From contig CAZOVB010000040.1 in NCBI GenBank assembly GCA_964583095.1, positions 1 through 40,820 of the forward strand: a stretch of DNA of 40,820 bases. Reading direction: 5' to 3'. The first letter of the stretch is position 1; each line of letters starts with the position of its first letter. Of the stretch, positions 31,401 to 39,545 are shown one piece after another. Made by a program: the position numbers and the translations under genes. Origin of the DNA: CAZOVB01 sp964583095. Lineage in GTDB: Bacteria > Planctomycetota > Phycisphaerae > SM23-33. Under the pieces are notes generated by a model. It had not been told where the DNA came from, made no database searches, and saw only the letters and a list, made by a program, of their open reading frames with translations.

Positions 31401-31873
31401 TGTTTGTGCCTCTTAAGGCAGTAGCGGCTGACTGTGATCGACTCTGCTCTTACATCGACAGAGTTTCGGGGGATCCTTAAGCAGTTTCCGGCGGAGTCCT
31501 GCAGGGCGGTGGGTGGCGTAGCCGGCCGGTACGGGGCAGGGCGTTTTCCATGACCCGCCATTTTACCGTCCCTTCCACCAGTATCCAATACGCATTCGGG
31601 GCAATTTTCAAGGTTGCCTCGCGGACTTTCCCGACCTCCAGTAATTCCGATCGGATTTTAAGGCGTATCCACCAGTTATCTTATTGATCCGTCCTCCCTA
31701 TTTCAGGAACGATGCCTTTTTTCAGGTCTGGAAGTCTTTGCCCTTTCTCAAGGCTGTCCTGGCCTCCTCAAGCGTCCCAAGATCCTTGACTTGACATTGC
31801 CCTCCAGCGTAGAGTCTTGCTCGTAATCCACCCATGAAAAAAGAAACTCTTTCTGCACGCAAAGGGATTCGAA
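31401..31873. other. Long divergent intergenic region
   Basis: About 470 bases without a credible gene between the DUF1571 operon and the epimerase. It must hold promoters for both. TTGACA at 31791-31796 is a good -35 for the epimerase, but I see no -10 at normal spacing. An imperfect inverted repeat ACTCTG/CAGAGT lies at 31441-31464. Short open frames here lack ribosome sites. No RNA gene is recognised. Confidence 0.5.
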
Positions 31874-32875
31874 ATGAATCTGATCACCGGCGCGACCGGA
31901 CTGCTTGGAAGCCACATCGCCGAGAAACTCACCGCCCAGGGACAGAAAGTCCGTGCCCTGGTCAGGCCCAGCAGCGATACCACCTTTCTGACCTCCTGCG
32001 GCGTAGAGCTGGCCGTGGGAGATGTGACCGAACCCCAGAGCCTGAGACAGGCCATGCAGGGCGTCGATACGGTCTACCACGCTGCAGCCCAGGTCGGCGA
32101 CTGGGGCAAGTGGGAGAATTTCCAGCGCGTAACCATCGACGGGACGGTCAACATGCTCGATGCTGCCGAGCAGGCCGGCATCAAGCGGTTTCTTCACGTC
32201 TCGTCGATCAGCGCCTACGGGCACCCCGACGGCAAGGGCCTGGTCCTGGATGAGTCCGCCCCCCTTGGACAGAATCTGCACAAGTGGAGCTACTACAGCA
32301 GGGCCAAGGTGGAAGCCGAGAAGCTCGTCTGGAAGGCTCATGAGGCGGGGAAGGTTCCGGCCACGGTCGTCAAGCCCAGTTGGCTGTACGGAGAGCGGGA
32401 CCGGGCTTCGATGCCCCGGCTGATCCGGGCCATCCGGGCGGGCAAAGCCAAGCTTCTGGGCGATGGAAGCAACCGTCTGAACCTGACCTACGCCGGGAAC
32501 GAAGCCGAGGGCTGCATCCTGGCCGCCACGAAGGATATCGCCCTGGGCGAATCGTACAATCTCTCTTGTGACGGGGAGATCACCCAGGCCCAGTACCTCA
32601 ACAAGATTGCCGAGTGCATCGGCGCCAAGCCGGTGACCAAAAAGGTCCCCTACAAGATCGCCTATCGGGCGGCTTTCCTGATGGAGCTTTTCGGCCACAT
32701 GCTGGGAAAGAAAAAACCCCCGCTTGTCACGCGATACTCGGTATGGCTGATCGGGCGTCAGTGCTTCTTCTCGCCGGCCAAGGCCCGGGAGCAGCTTGGC
32801 TGGCAGCCTACCGTGAGCTACGACGAAGGTATCGAGCGGAGTGTACGCTGGTGCCTGGAGCACGCCGACTGCTGA
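31874..32875 (+). CDS. NAD-dependent epimerase/dehydratase family protein
   Basis: A 333-aa extended short-chain dehydrogenase. The Rossmann nucleotide-binding motif is GATGLLG at residues 6-12, and the catalytic Tyr141-x3-Lys145 pair is in YYSRAK, with Ser residues at VSSIS (~110-113). The overall pattern (HAAAQVGDWG, KPSWLYGERDRASMPRLI, later YLNKIAECIGAKPVTKKVP) resembles the 3-beta-hydroxysteroid dehydrogenase/hopanoid-associated sugar epimerase branch. The substrate, a nucleotide sugar or an isoprenoid ring alcohol, is uncertain. AAAGGG seven bases upstream fixes ATG 31874. A perfect 11-bp hairpin terminator follows 30 bp after the stop, so the gene is monocistronic. Confidence 0.88.
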   Translation: MNLITGATGLLGSHIAEKLTAQGQKVRALVRPSSDTTFLTSCGVELAVGDVTEPQSLRQAMQGVDTVYHAAAQVGDWGKWENFQRVTIDGTVNMLDAAEQAGIKRFLHVSSISAYGHPDGKGLVLDESAPLGQNLHKWSYYSRAKVEAEKLVWKAHEAGKVPATVVKPSWLYGERDRASMPRLIRAIRAGKAKLLGDGSNRLNLTYAGNEAEGCILAATKDIALGESYNLSCDGEITQAQYLNKIAECIGAKPVTKKVPYKIAYRAAFLMELFGHMLGKKKPPLVTRYSVWLIGRQCFFSPAKAREQLGWQPTVSYDEGIERSVRWCLEHADC

Positions 32876-32905
32876 GCTGCCCGGGCGATATGAAGAACTC
32901 ATTGA

Positions 32906-32935
32906 AAAGGGCCCCGCTGCCGGGGCCCTTTGGTT
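32906..32935 (+). terminator. Bidirectional rho-independent terminator
   Basis: AAAGGGCCCCG at 32906-32916 and CGGGGCCCTTT at 32921-32931 form a perfect 11-bp stem with a four-base loop, flanked by A's on the left and T's on the right. It lies between the convergent epimerase and HTH-receiver genes and can end both transcripts. Confidence 0.88.
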
Positions 32936-32955
32936 TGCTTGGGGTATTGGAGGGC

Positions 32956-33522
32956 TCAAGCGGGTGCGACGGCCTCGATTTCCTGAAGAAGCCTGTCGAA
33001 ATCCAACGGCTTGGAGAGGCAGATTCTCGCGCCGCATTCGAGGATGCGGGATTCGTTTTCCGGGGAGGGATAGGCGGTCATGGCGATCACCTCGGCGTGC
33101 TTGGTCTGCTCCTGGCTCTTGATGAGCTTGCAGACCTCGAAACCGTCCATGCCCGGCATGCGGAGGTCCAGGATGACAATGTCGGGCCGAAGCGTCGCGA
33201 CCACCGTCCCGGCGCGGAAGCCGTCGTTGGCCTCCACGACCTCGAAATCACCGTGGGCCGAGCGGATGGCCCTGCCCACCAGCTGGGCGACAGCGGGCTC
33301 ATCGTCGACGACCAGCACGCGGATCGGCGGGGCTTCCAGTTCGGCTGGAATCGGCATGCGATGCTCGCGCAGGAACTGCACGAGATCCTCGGCAGCTACC
33401 CTGCGATGCCCGCCGGGGGTCCGGTGAGCCTTGAGCAGCTTCTGATCGATCCAGTTGGCAACCGAGCCGGGGTCCACGTGGAGCATGTCGGCAACGGCAA
33501 ATGTCGAGAGGTTCTTGGCCAT
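32956..33522 (-). CDS. Response regulator with N-terminal MerR/BldC-like helix-turn-helix
   Basis: A 188-aa protein with reversed domain order: DNA-binding first, receiver second. Residues ~5-58 are a MerR/excisionase-type helix-turn-helix (FAVADMLHVDPGSVANWIDQ, then LKAHRTPGGHRRV). Residues ~66-185 are a complete receiver with Asp73-Asp74, phospho-acceptor Asp119 (LDLRMPGMDG), Thr149 and Lys171. It should be switched by a histidine kinase, which is not encoded nearby, so it is an orphan regulator. This HTH-then-receiver arrangement is frequent in planctomycetes. ATG 33522 begins the conserved part and has GGAAG upstream. ATG 33558 with GAGG five bases before it is an alternative adding 12 residues. 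Confidence 0.88.
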   Translation of the reverse strand: MAKNLSTFAVADMLHVDPGSVANWIDQKLLKAHRTPGGHRRVAAEDLVQFLREHRMPIPAELEAPPIRVLVVDDEPAVAQLVGRAIRSAHGDFEVVEANDGFRAGTVVATLRPDIVILDLRMPGMDGFEVCKLIKSQEQTKHAEVIAMTAYPSPENESRILECGARICLSKPLDFDRLLQEIEAVAPA

Positions 33523-33951
33523 AGGTTTCTTCCGTGTCAGCAGTACATTCATTTCCATTCCGTCCTCTGGATTATCCGGATTGCTAAGGGAATGATCAAG
33601 ATCGGATCTCAAAAATTCCGGACCTTCCGACTTTGATGGCCTTTACTGCGGCCAAAGCACGGAAGCTGGGTAAACTATCGCGTTTTCGAGCCGGGCGAAG
33701 AACCCTGGTATGCGAGCCCAAGTACACATTGCACACACTTGGAAGCATCGGATTTCTCCGGGACCTTTCGACCGAGCCGACGAAAGGCGAGCATTGAACA
33801 AGCGAGCGATGAATATATCGGCAGGGGGTTTGACAGATCCTTAAGAGAATCCGGGCAAAATCCGAGATTTCATTTCACCATCACCGACAGAATTGACCCT
33901 TGCCGGGCGAGGGCGCATAATCGTTGCCAACCCCAAAGGAGCAGAGAAGAG
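33523..33951. other. Divergent intergenic region between regulator and SDR genes
   Basis: About 430 bases with no convincing gene. It contains the strong SDR promoter at 33893-33921 and, by position, the promoter of the HTH-receiver gene, whose boxes I cannot identify. A second TTGACA at 33830-33835 has no matching -10 at usual spacing. Confidence 0.5.
33893..33921 (+). promoter_or_regulatory. Near-consensus promoter of the SDR gene
   Basis: TTGACC at 33893-33898 and CATAAT at 33916-33921 are exactly 17 bases apart, each one base from consensus. Transcription would start near 33928, giving a leader of about 24 bases that contains the AAAGGAG ribosome site. Confidence 0.78.
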
Positions 33952-34725
33952 ATGAATTCAAAACGTGTTGCGCTGGTCACGGGAGGCTCGCGGGGGATCG
34001 GAGCCCGAATCGCACAGGCCTTGGCCGAGGAGGGAATCGCAGTGGCTGCGCTTTCCCGCAGCGGCTGCGAGGAGACGGTCGAAAGTATCCGAAAAGCCGG
34101 CGGTTTGGGCCTTTCCATCGCCGCCGACGTGAGCGACCCCGATGACAGAAACAGGGCCCTGAATACGATTGAAGACCAACTGGGCCCCCTGGACATCCTG
34201 GTCAACAATGCCGGGGTAGCCCCCAGCCAGAGACTGGACCTGCTCGAAGCCACCGAAGAAAGCTACGACCGGGTGATGGCCATCAACCTCAAGGGGCCTT
34301 ACTTTCTGACCCAGCAGGTCGCCAGACAGATGGTCCACCGCTCCGAGGTGTCGGATGAACCGGGGATTCCGCGGGCAATCATCAACATTTCTTCCATAAG
34401 CGCCTACACCGCAAGCCCTTCTCGGGGGGAGTACTGCGTATCCAAGGCGGGGCTGTCGATGGCGACCCAGCTTTTTGCAGCCCGATTGGCCCAGCACGGA
34501 ATCTGCGTGTACGAGATCCGACCCGGCATCATCGAAACGGATATGACCAGCGGGGTAAAGGACAAGTACGATAAGCTCATCGCCGAAGGGCTGACCCCCA
34601 TCCGCCGCTGGGGAACCCCGGATGACGTCGCCCGGGCGGTCTGCGCCTGCGCAACCGGGGCCCTGCCCTTCTCGACCGGCGAGGTGATAAACGTCGACGG
34701 CGGATTCCACCAGCGCATCCTGTAG
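33952..34725 (+). CDS. Short-chain dehydrogenase/reductase, FabG-like
   Basis: A 257-aa classical SDR. The cofactor motif TGGSRGIG (residues 10-17), the NNAG motif (85-88) and the catalytic set Ser148, Tyr161, Lys165 (EYCVSKAG) are all present. The C-terminus ends in STGEVINVDGGFHQRIL, typical of FabG-type 3-oxoacyl-ACP reductases and sugar/alcohol dehydrogenases. A ~10-residue insertion (HRSEVSDEPGIPR) precedes the catalytic Ser strand. The exact substrate is unknown, as no fatty-acid genes lie nearby. The start at 33952 is supported by AAAGGAG upstream and by the promoter, which excludes the longer upstream frame. A hairpin follows its stop. Confidence 0.88.
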   Translation: MNSKRVALVTGGSRGIGARIAQALAEEGIAVAALSRSGCEETVESIRKAGGLGLSIAADVSDPDDRNRALNTIEDQLGPLDILVNNAGVAPSQRLDLLEATEESYDRVMAINLKGPYFLTQQVARQMVHRSEVSDEPGIPRAIINISSISAYTASPSRGEYCVSKAGLSMATQLFAARLAQHGICVYEIRPGIIETDMTSGVKDKYDKLIAEGLTPIRRWGTPDDVARAVCACATGALPFSTGEVINVDGGFHQRIL

Positions 34726-34726
34726 A

Positions 34727-34753
34727 CTTGCCCGGATGGCCACGGGCGAGTTT
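34727..34753 (+). terminator. Possible terminator after the SDR gene
   Basis: CTTGCCCG at 34727-34734 pairs with CGGGCGAG at 34743-34750 (one G-T wobble), with an eight-base loop and a short TTT after it. The T-run is brief, so termination may be partial and read into the ZIP transporter gene. Confidence 0.5.
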
Positions 34754-34839
34754 GACTCCCACCATCAACCGACCTACGATTCTGGCGTTGCATACCTTTG
34801 CAGGCCTCAGCTTGGCCCAGGAAAGTAAGGAGAATCCCC

Positions 34840-35661
34840 GTGGAGCAATGGATGCTTCAGACATCCCCGATCGTGTTGGCGCTTCTGGCTACCCTTTTTA
34901 CGTGGGGGGTCACAGCCTTGGGAGCCTGTCTGGTGATCTTCACCAGGAACGTCTCACAGAAGGTGCTCGACGCCGCACTGGGCATGGCCGCAGGGGTCAT
35001 GATCGCCGCGAGCTTCTGGTCGCTTCTGGCCCCGGCGATCACCATGGCCGAGGAAGAAGGCTACGGTTCGCTGGTCTGGATTCCTCCGCTGGTGGGCTTT
35101 CTGCTGGGAGCCGTGTTCCTGCGCCTGGCCGACCGTCTCCTGCCTCACCTGCACCCGGGCATGGTCAAGTCAGAGGGGCCCAAGACCCGTTGGCAGCGCA
35201 GCACCCTGCTGGTCCTGGCCATCACGTTGCACAACATTCCCGAGGGCCTGGCTGTGGGGGTAGCCTTTGGAGCGGTGGCCAATCTGTCCGGCGCTGCCGC
35301 CACCAGCCAGCTCTGGGCTGCCTTCGCCCTGGCGGTGGGCATCGGGCTCCAGAACTTCCCGGAAGGCTCCGCGGTGGCCCTGCCTTTGCGGCGCGAGGGG
35401 TTCTCCCGGAAGCGAGCCCTCTGGTACGGACAACTTTCGGGAATTGTCGAGCCGGTCGCCGGGGTCGTCGGCGCAGCCGCCGTGCTGTTGGTCACTCCTA
35501 TTCTGCCCTACGCACTTGCCTTTGCCGCCGGCGCGATGATCTTCGTCGCTGCCGAGGAGTTGATCCCCGAATCCCAGTCAAATGGCAATGTGGACATCGC
35601 GACGACCGGCGTGATCGTCGGCTTTGCCGTCATGATGACCCTCGATGTGGCCCTGGGGTAA
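34840..35661 (+). CDS. ZIP family metal transporter
   Basis: A 273-aa inner-membrane protein of the ZIP (GufA/ZupT-like) family, which brings zinc or related divalent metals into the cytoplasm. About eight membrane helices are visible. The metal-binding motifs are in the two adjacent helices: HNIPEG at residues 131-136 and QNFPEG at 171-176, followed by Glu204 in IVEPVAG. A His-containing loop (LLPHLHPGM) lies between helices 3 and 4. It most likely starts with GTG at 34840, because AAGGAG sits seven bases before it; the ATG at 34852 lacks such a site. It converges with the CBS-domain gene, 19 bp apart. Confidence 0.92.
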   Translation: MEQWMLQTSPIVLALLATLFTWGVTALGACLVIFTRNVSQKVLDAALGMAAGVMIAASFWSLLAPAITMAEEEGYGSLVWIPPLVGFLLGAVFLRLADRLLPHLHPGMVKSEGPKTRWQRSTLLVLAITLHNIPEGLAVGVAFGAVANLSGAAATSQLWAAFALAVGIGLQNFPEGSAVALPLRREGFSRKRALWYGQLSGIVEPVAGVVGAAAVLLVTPILPYALAFAAGAMIFVAAEELIPESQSNGNVDIATTGVIVGFAVMMTLDVALG

Positions 35662-35680
35662 GACCCGCCCGAGAGGAAGG

Positions 35681-36082
35681 TCAGGCTGCTGGAGTCTCTG
35701 CCGGAACCTGCCCCTGGAGAACATCGCGGAAGCTGATCATTCCCACCAGGGAGTTCTGCTCCACGACGGCCAGGTGACGGATGTGCTCGCTGGAGAGGAT
35801 CTTGCGGGCCTCGTCCAGCGTCGTCGAGAGCGAGACGCTCTTTACCGGCGTGGTCATCACGTCTTCCAGGCAGGTCCGATTCGGGTCTTTGCCGGTCGCG
35901 ACCACCTTACGAAGAAGGTCCCGCTCGGTGAAAATCCCGCGCGGTGCGTCTCCGTCCTTGACGATCACCGAGCCGGTATTGGCCTGGGCCATCATCTTGG
36001 CCGCGGTCATGACGGTGTCATCGGCCGAGGCGATGATCACATCCGGCCCCTTCTGCATGAGCAAATCTTCGACGGTTGCCAT
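35681..36082 (-). CDS. CBS-domain pair protein
   Basis: A 133-aa protein consisting of two CBS motifs (about residues 10-60 and 75-125), with typical endings GIFTERDLLRKV and GMISFRDVL. Stand-alone CBS pairs bind adenine nucleotides and act as energy or stress sensors for partner proteins; the partner here is unknown. No membrane or catalytic domain is attached. AGGAG about nine bases before ATG 36082 supports the start. The longer open frame upstream runs into the divergent GH3 gene and is not coding. Confidence 0.9.
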   Translation of the reverse strand: MATVEDLLMQKGPDVIIASADDTVMTAAKMMAQANTGSVIVKDGDAPRGIFTERDLLRKVVATGKDPNRTCLEDVMTTPVKSVSLSTTLDEARKILSSEHIRHLAVVEQNSLVGMISFRDVLQGQVPAETPAA

Positions 36083-36191
36083 AGCTGAAATCTCCTGTTG
36101 GCGTTCCCCTGACTTTTCGGATTTGGGCAGGTCCAACTTCAGACAAAACCTCCCCGCGTTGCTCTGAAAGGCCCTGCTTGAGGCTCCGGCG

Positions 36192-36221
36192 TTGCCCGAC
36201 AAGCCCGGTCTGCGGTATGCT
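36192..36221 (+). promoter_or_regulatory. Candidate promoter of the GH3 gene
   Basis: TTGCCC at 36192-36197 and TATGCT at 36216-36221 are 18 bases apart, upstream of the GH3 start at 36253. Both boxes are moderate matches. Confidence 0.4.
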
Positions 36222-36252
36222 GCCACGCCGAGACCAGAAAGGATTGCTGCAG

Positions 36253-38433
36253 ATGCCTCTCTACAAAGACACCCGGGCGCGGCTGGATGATCGCGTGACA
36301 GACCTCCTTGGCCGAATGACCCTGGAGGAAAAGACCCAGCAGCTTGGCGCCGACGCACCGGCCAACGACCGACTTGGCATCCCGCTGATGAGGCACGGGG
36401 AAATCCTTCACGGCGTGCTCTGGAATCCCGGGTATGTCCAGGAAGATCCCGATCGCTACCAGGGCGTCGAGCCGACGGTCTTCCCGCAGACACTCGCCAT
36501 GGGCTGCACCTTCGATCCGGAGCTCGTCGAGCGTATGGGTTCTGCCATCGCCGCAGAAGCCCGCAGCCTGGGAAGGCATCATTGCTACAGCCCCAACCTG
36601 GATATCGCATGCGATCTGCGATTCGGGCGCGTTGAGGAGAATTTCGGGGAAGATCCTCACCTGGTCTCCCGCCTGGGCGTGGCCATCATCCACGGCTTCC
36701 AGGGCCGGGGGGACCAGCGGTTCGACTCACAGCACGTCCTGGCCACGGCCAAGCATTTCGCCGGTTACGGCCTGGTGCGGGGCGGGATCAACGGCAGCGA
36801 GGTACACCTTGGCCCGCGGGACCTGCGCGAAATGCATCTACCACCCTTCGAGGCAGCGGTCCGCGAAGCCGGTATCGCCTCCGTCATGCCCAGCCACCAT
36901 GCCATGGACGGGGTGCCCTGCCACGCCAGCCGAGATCTGCTCGAGGAGATCCTCCGGCGCGAGTGGGGGTTCGACGGGTTCGTCGTCAGCGACAACATCG
37001 ACGTCTTCCGGCTCTATTCGATGCAGAGGGTGGCAGGCAACCTGGAGCAGGCAGCCTGTCTGGGGCTCCAGGCGGGGGTCGACCAGGAGCTCGTCCTGGG
37101 ACGAAACGAAGACTTCTTCTGCTATCGACACCTGCCTGAACTGGTCCGGCAAGGGCAGATTTCCGAGGAGACCCTCGACCGCAGTGTCAGACGGATCCTG
37201 CGGGCGAAGTTCCTGCTGGGCCTCTTTGACACACCCCGGGAAAGCCCGGACCCCCGGACGCTTTGCAACAGCTCTGCCCATCGCCGGATCGCACTGGAGG
37301 GGGCCTTGGCCAGCCATGTCCTGCTGGAAAACGACGGCCTGCTGCCCCTTTCTCCCCAGGCCGGAGAGAGAATCGCCCTGATAGGTCCGCATGCAGACCT
37401 TTGCGAATACGGGGGATATGTGGGGCAGATCACGCCCGAGGGCATCACGCCGCTGCAAGGCATTAAGGAGGCCACGGACCCGGACGTGGAGATTTGCCAC
37501 GAGCCCGGCTGCACGCTGGGACTGGAAGAAGAAGCGGACGACGAAGACGCGATCGCCCGGGCCGTCCAGGCTGCCCGCGAGGCCGACACCGTTATTCTCG
37601 CCCTGGGCGGGACCCGCAATACCTGTGGCGAGGGACGCGACAACGCGGATCTGCGGCTTCCCGGTCGCCAGCATGAATTGGCCCATGCCGTGCTGGACTG
37701 CGGCAAACCGGTTGTGCTGGTTCTCATCGGGGGCAGGCCGTGGGCGATCGGCGATATCGCCGGCAGGTGCAACGCGGTGTTGCTGGCCTGGTACGGAGGT
37801 GTCGAAGCGGGCCGGGCCATTGCCCAGAGCCTTCTGGGTCTGCACAACCCCGGCGGGAAGCTCTGCATGTCCTTCCCCCGAAGCACCGGTCACAGCCAGT
37901 GCTCCTACCTGCACAAGCCCCTTTTCAACGGCTCGGGGTCGGGCCGATACCGACAGCATGAGAACCGGGCGCTGTATCCGTTCGGCTACGGACTCAGTTA
38001 CACGCGCTTTGAGTTTGGCCCCGTTGAGCTTTCCTCCACCTGCGTCGGCCCGGCGGGGAGCGTCCAGGCGTCCGTGACAGTCAAGAACGTCGGGCAGGTC
38101 CCCGGCGACGAGGTCGTCCAGTGCTACGTCACCGACGAGTTCTCTTCCGTCACGCAGCCTCTCAAGCGCCTGCGGGGGTTCCAGCGGATCCGCCTCGAGC
38201 CGGGCCTGTCACGAAAAGTGGATTTCCAACTGGGTCCCAAAGAACTGGCCATCTGGGACGCGCGCATGGAAAGAACCGTCGAGCCGGGCTGGTTTACCGT
38301 GCAGATCGGCCCGTCCAGCCAGGAGGGATCCGAAGCGCGTTTCGAAGTACGAAAACACGGTTCGCCCGGCGACCAGAGCCGAAGGACGCAGGTCCGGATC
38401 GGCAGGGATCTGGACATGGAAGCCCCCCAGTAG
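36253..38433 (+). CDS. Glycoside hydrolase family 3 (beta-glucosidase/xylosidase type)
   Basis: A 726-aa GH3 enzyme that removes beta-linked sugars from oligosaccharides by a retaining mechanism. The N-terminal barrel has the substrate-binding block ATAKHFAGYG and the nucleophile Asp247 in VVSDNIDV. The second domain begins near LLENDGLLPL and includes ALIGPHAD and LALGGTRNTCGEGRDN, where the acid/base Glu is expected. The C-terminal fibronectin-III-like domain starts about YPFGYGLSYTRFEF. There is no signal peptide, so it should act on imported oligosaccharides in the cytoplasm. AAAGGA nine bases upstream supports ATG 36253. Specificity (gluco, xylo or other) cannot be read with confidence. 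It converges with rmuC. Confidence 0.93.
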   Translation: MPLYKDTRARLDDRVTDLLGRMTLEEKTQQLGADAPANDRLGIPLMRHGEILHGVLWNPGYVQEDPDRYQGVEPTVFPQTLAMGCTFDPELVERMGSAIAAEARSLGRHHCYSPNLDIACDLRFGRVEENFGEDPHLVSRLGVAIIHGFQGRGDQRFDSQHVLATAKHFAGYGLVRGGINGSEVHLGPRDLREMHLPPFEAAVREAGIASVMPSHHAMDGVPCHASRDLLEEILRREWGFDGFVVSDNIDVFRLYSMQRVAGNLEQAACLGLQAGVDQELVLGRNEDFFCYRHLPELVRQGQISEETLDRSVRRILRAKFLLGLFDTPRESPDPRTLCNSSAHRRIALEGALASHVLLENDGLLPLSPQAGERIALIGPHADLCEYGGYVGQITPEGITPLQGIKEATDPDVEICHEPGCTLGLEEEADDEDAIARAVQAAREADTVILALGGTRNTCGEGRDNADLRLPGRQHELAHAVLDCGKPVVLVLIGGRPWAIGDIAGRCNAVLLAWYGGVEAGRAIAQSLLGLHNPGGKLCMSFPRSTGHSQCSYLHKPLFNGSGSGRYRQHENRALYPFGYGLSYTRFEFGPVELSSTCVGPAGSVQASVTVKNVGQVPGDEVVQCYVTDEFSSVTQPLKRLRGFQRIRLEPGLSRKVDFQLGPKELAIWDARMERTVEPGWFTVQIGPSSQEGSEARFEVRKHGSPGDQSRRTQVRIGRDLDMEAPQ

Positions 38434-38444
38434 CCTCTGCGAGA

Positions 38445-39530
38445 TCAGTCCTTCTGGGGCTTGGCGCTGAGGCCTCGCGACTCGCGGAGGTCTTCGATCT
38501 TGCGCAGGGGCCTTTCGAGCATGTTTGTCCGCGTCGTGCGAACGTGCTGATAGTCCCGCGATGCCTGGTCGATCCGCTGGCCCAGCTTGTCCAGCGCTTC
38601 GTTGTAGGTGTCCCACTGTTTGTGGAACTCTCCCAGAAGGTCCAGAACGGTATCTGCCGTCTTGGCCAGGTTCACGTTCTCCGCGGCCTGGCGGATCACC
38701 GCAAGCATGGCATAGAGCGTCAGCGGGCTGGTCAGGACGATCCGGCCTGACAGGGCCTGGTCGATCAGGTCCGGCTGGGCCTGAAGGACCAGCGAGTAGA
38801 TCTGCTCAGAGGGGATGAACAGCAGGACATAGTTGACGGTGGGTACCGAGGAATCGATATACCCCCGCGAAGATACCGCACGGATGTGATTCCGCACCGC
38901 CTTGACCAGTTCCTTGAGTTCGGCTTCCCGCTCCTGCTGGGTTTGGGCGTCCAGCAGGGACTTGTAGCGTTCCAGCGGGAACTTCACGTCCATGTTGACC
39001 TTCAGATCGTTGGGCAGGAAGAAGGTGAAGTCGGGCTTTCCCGAATCGGCATGCTCGCCGGACTGCTTGGTGTAGTTGATGCCCTCCTGCAGGCCTGCCA
39101 GTTGGAGCACATCTTCGGCCATCCGCTCGCCCCACTGCCCGCGCCGCTGAGTGGAAGCCAGCATCCGATGCAGCTCGTTGGCACTGGTGGTCAGCGAAGA
39201 GACCGAACTGGAAAGCTGCCCGAACTGCTCCTTGCGCTGGCTCTCGATGCGCGAAAGCTCCTGCCGGATCGTCTCCAGGCGTTCGCCGACGGACTTGACG
39301 GACTGATCGATGAGTTGCTTCTTGGAATCCAGAGACTGGGCGGACTGCTCAGCCAGACGTCTGGCGTTGACGTCCAGGGCTTCGGAGGCAAGGGCCTGGA
39401 ACGTGTCGCGCATCTGCTGCTGGAGCTGCGCCTGGTTCCCGGCCGCTGCCCGCGCCTTGAAGTAGCAGACCGTCAGGGCAAGCCCCGCCCCGACAGCCGC
39501 CCCGATCAGAAAACCGATCGCAAATTCCAT
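38445..39530 (-). CDS. rmuC: RmuC family DNA recombination protein
   Basis: A 361-aa RmuC protein. One N-terminal membrane helix (AIGFLIGAAVGAGLALTVCY) anchors it, followed by a long coiled coil (~residues 35-120) and the RmuC domain (RRGQWGERMAEDVLQLAGL, PDFTFFLPND, VNMDVKFPLERY, NYVLLFIPSEQIYSLV). The domain belongs to a nuclease-like fold and limits certain DNA rearrangements; its activity is poorly known. It is somewhat shorter than the E. coli protein. GGGAGGAG directly upstream of ATG 39530 is a clear ribosome site. It follows tyrS by 15 bp, so both share one transcript. Confidence 0.93.
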   Translation of the reverse strand: MEFAIGFLIGAAVGAGLALTVCYFKARAAAGNQAQLQQQMRDTFQALASEALDVNARRLAEQSAQSLDSKKQLIDQSVKSVGERLETIRQELSRIESQRKEQFGQLSSSVSSLTTSANELHRMLASTQRRGQWGERMAEDVLQLAGLQEGINYTKQSGEHADSGKPDFTFFLPNDLKVNMDVKFPLERYKSLLDAQTQQEREAELKELVKAVRNHIRAVSSRGYIDSSVPTVNYVLLFIPSEQIYSLVLQAQPDLIDQALSGRIVLTSPLTLYAMLAVIRQAAENVNLAKTADTVLDLLGEFHKQWDTYNEALDKLGQRIDQASRDYQHVRTTRTNMLERPLRKIEDLRESRGLSAKPQKD

Positions 39531-39545
39531 GGCTCCTCCCGAATC

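Noticed and set aside
31361..31588. A 75-codon minus-strand frame whose stop overlaps the first DUF1571 start
   Set aside because: It begins with TTG, has no ribosome site, and its translation has no recognisable domain. The overlap alone is not enough.
31791..31827. TTGACA upstream of the epimerase as a full promoter
   Set aside because: The -35 is perfect, but the nearest -10-like boxes are 13 and 25 bases away, outside the workable range, so only the -35 is mentioned.
33739..33951. N-terminal extension of the SDR protein
   Set aside because: The near-consensus promoter at 33893-33921 lies inside it, and the SDR fold starts at the ATG at 33952.
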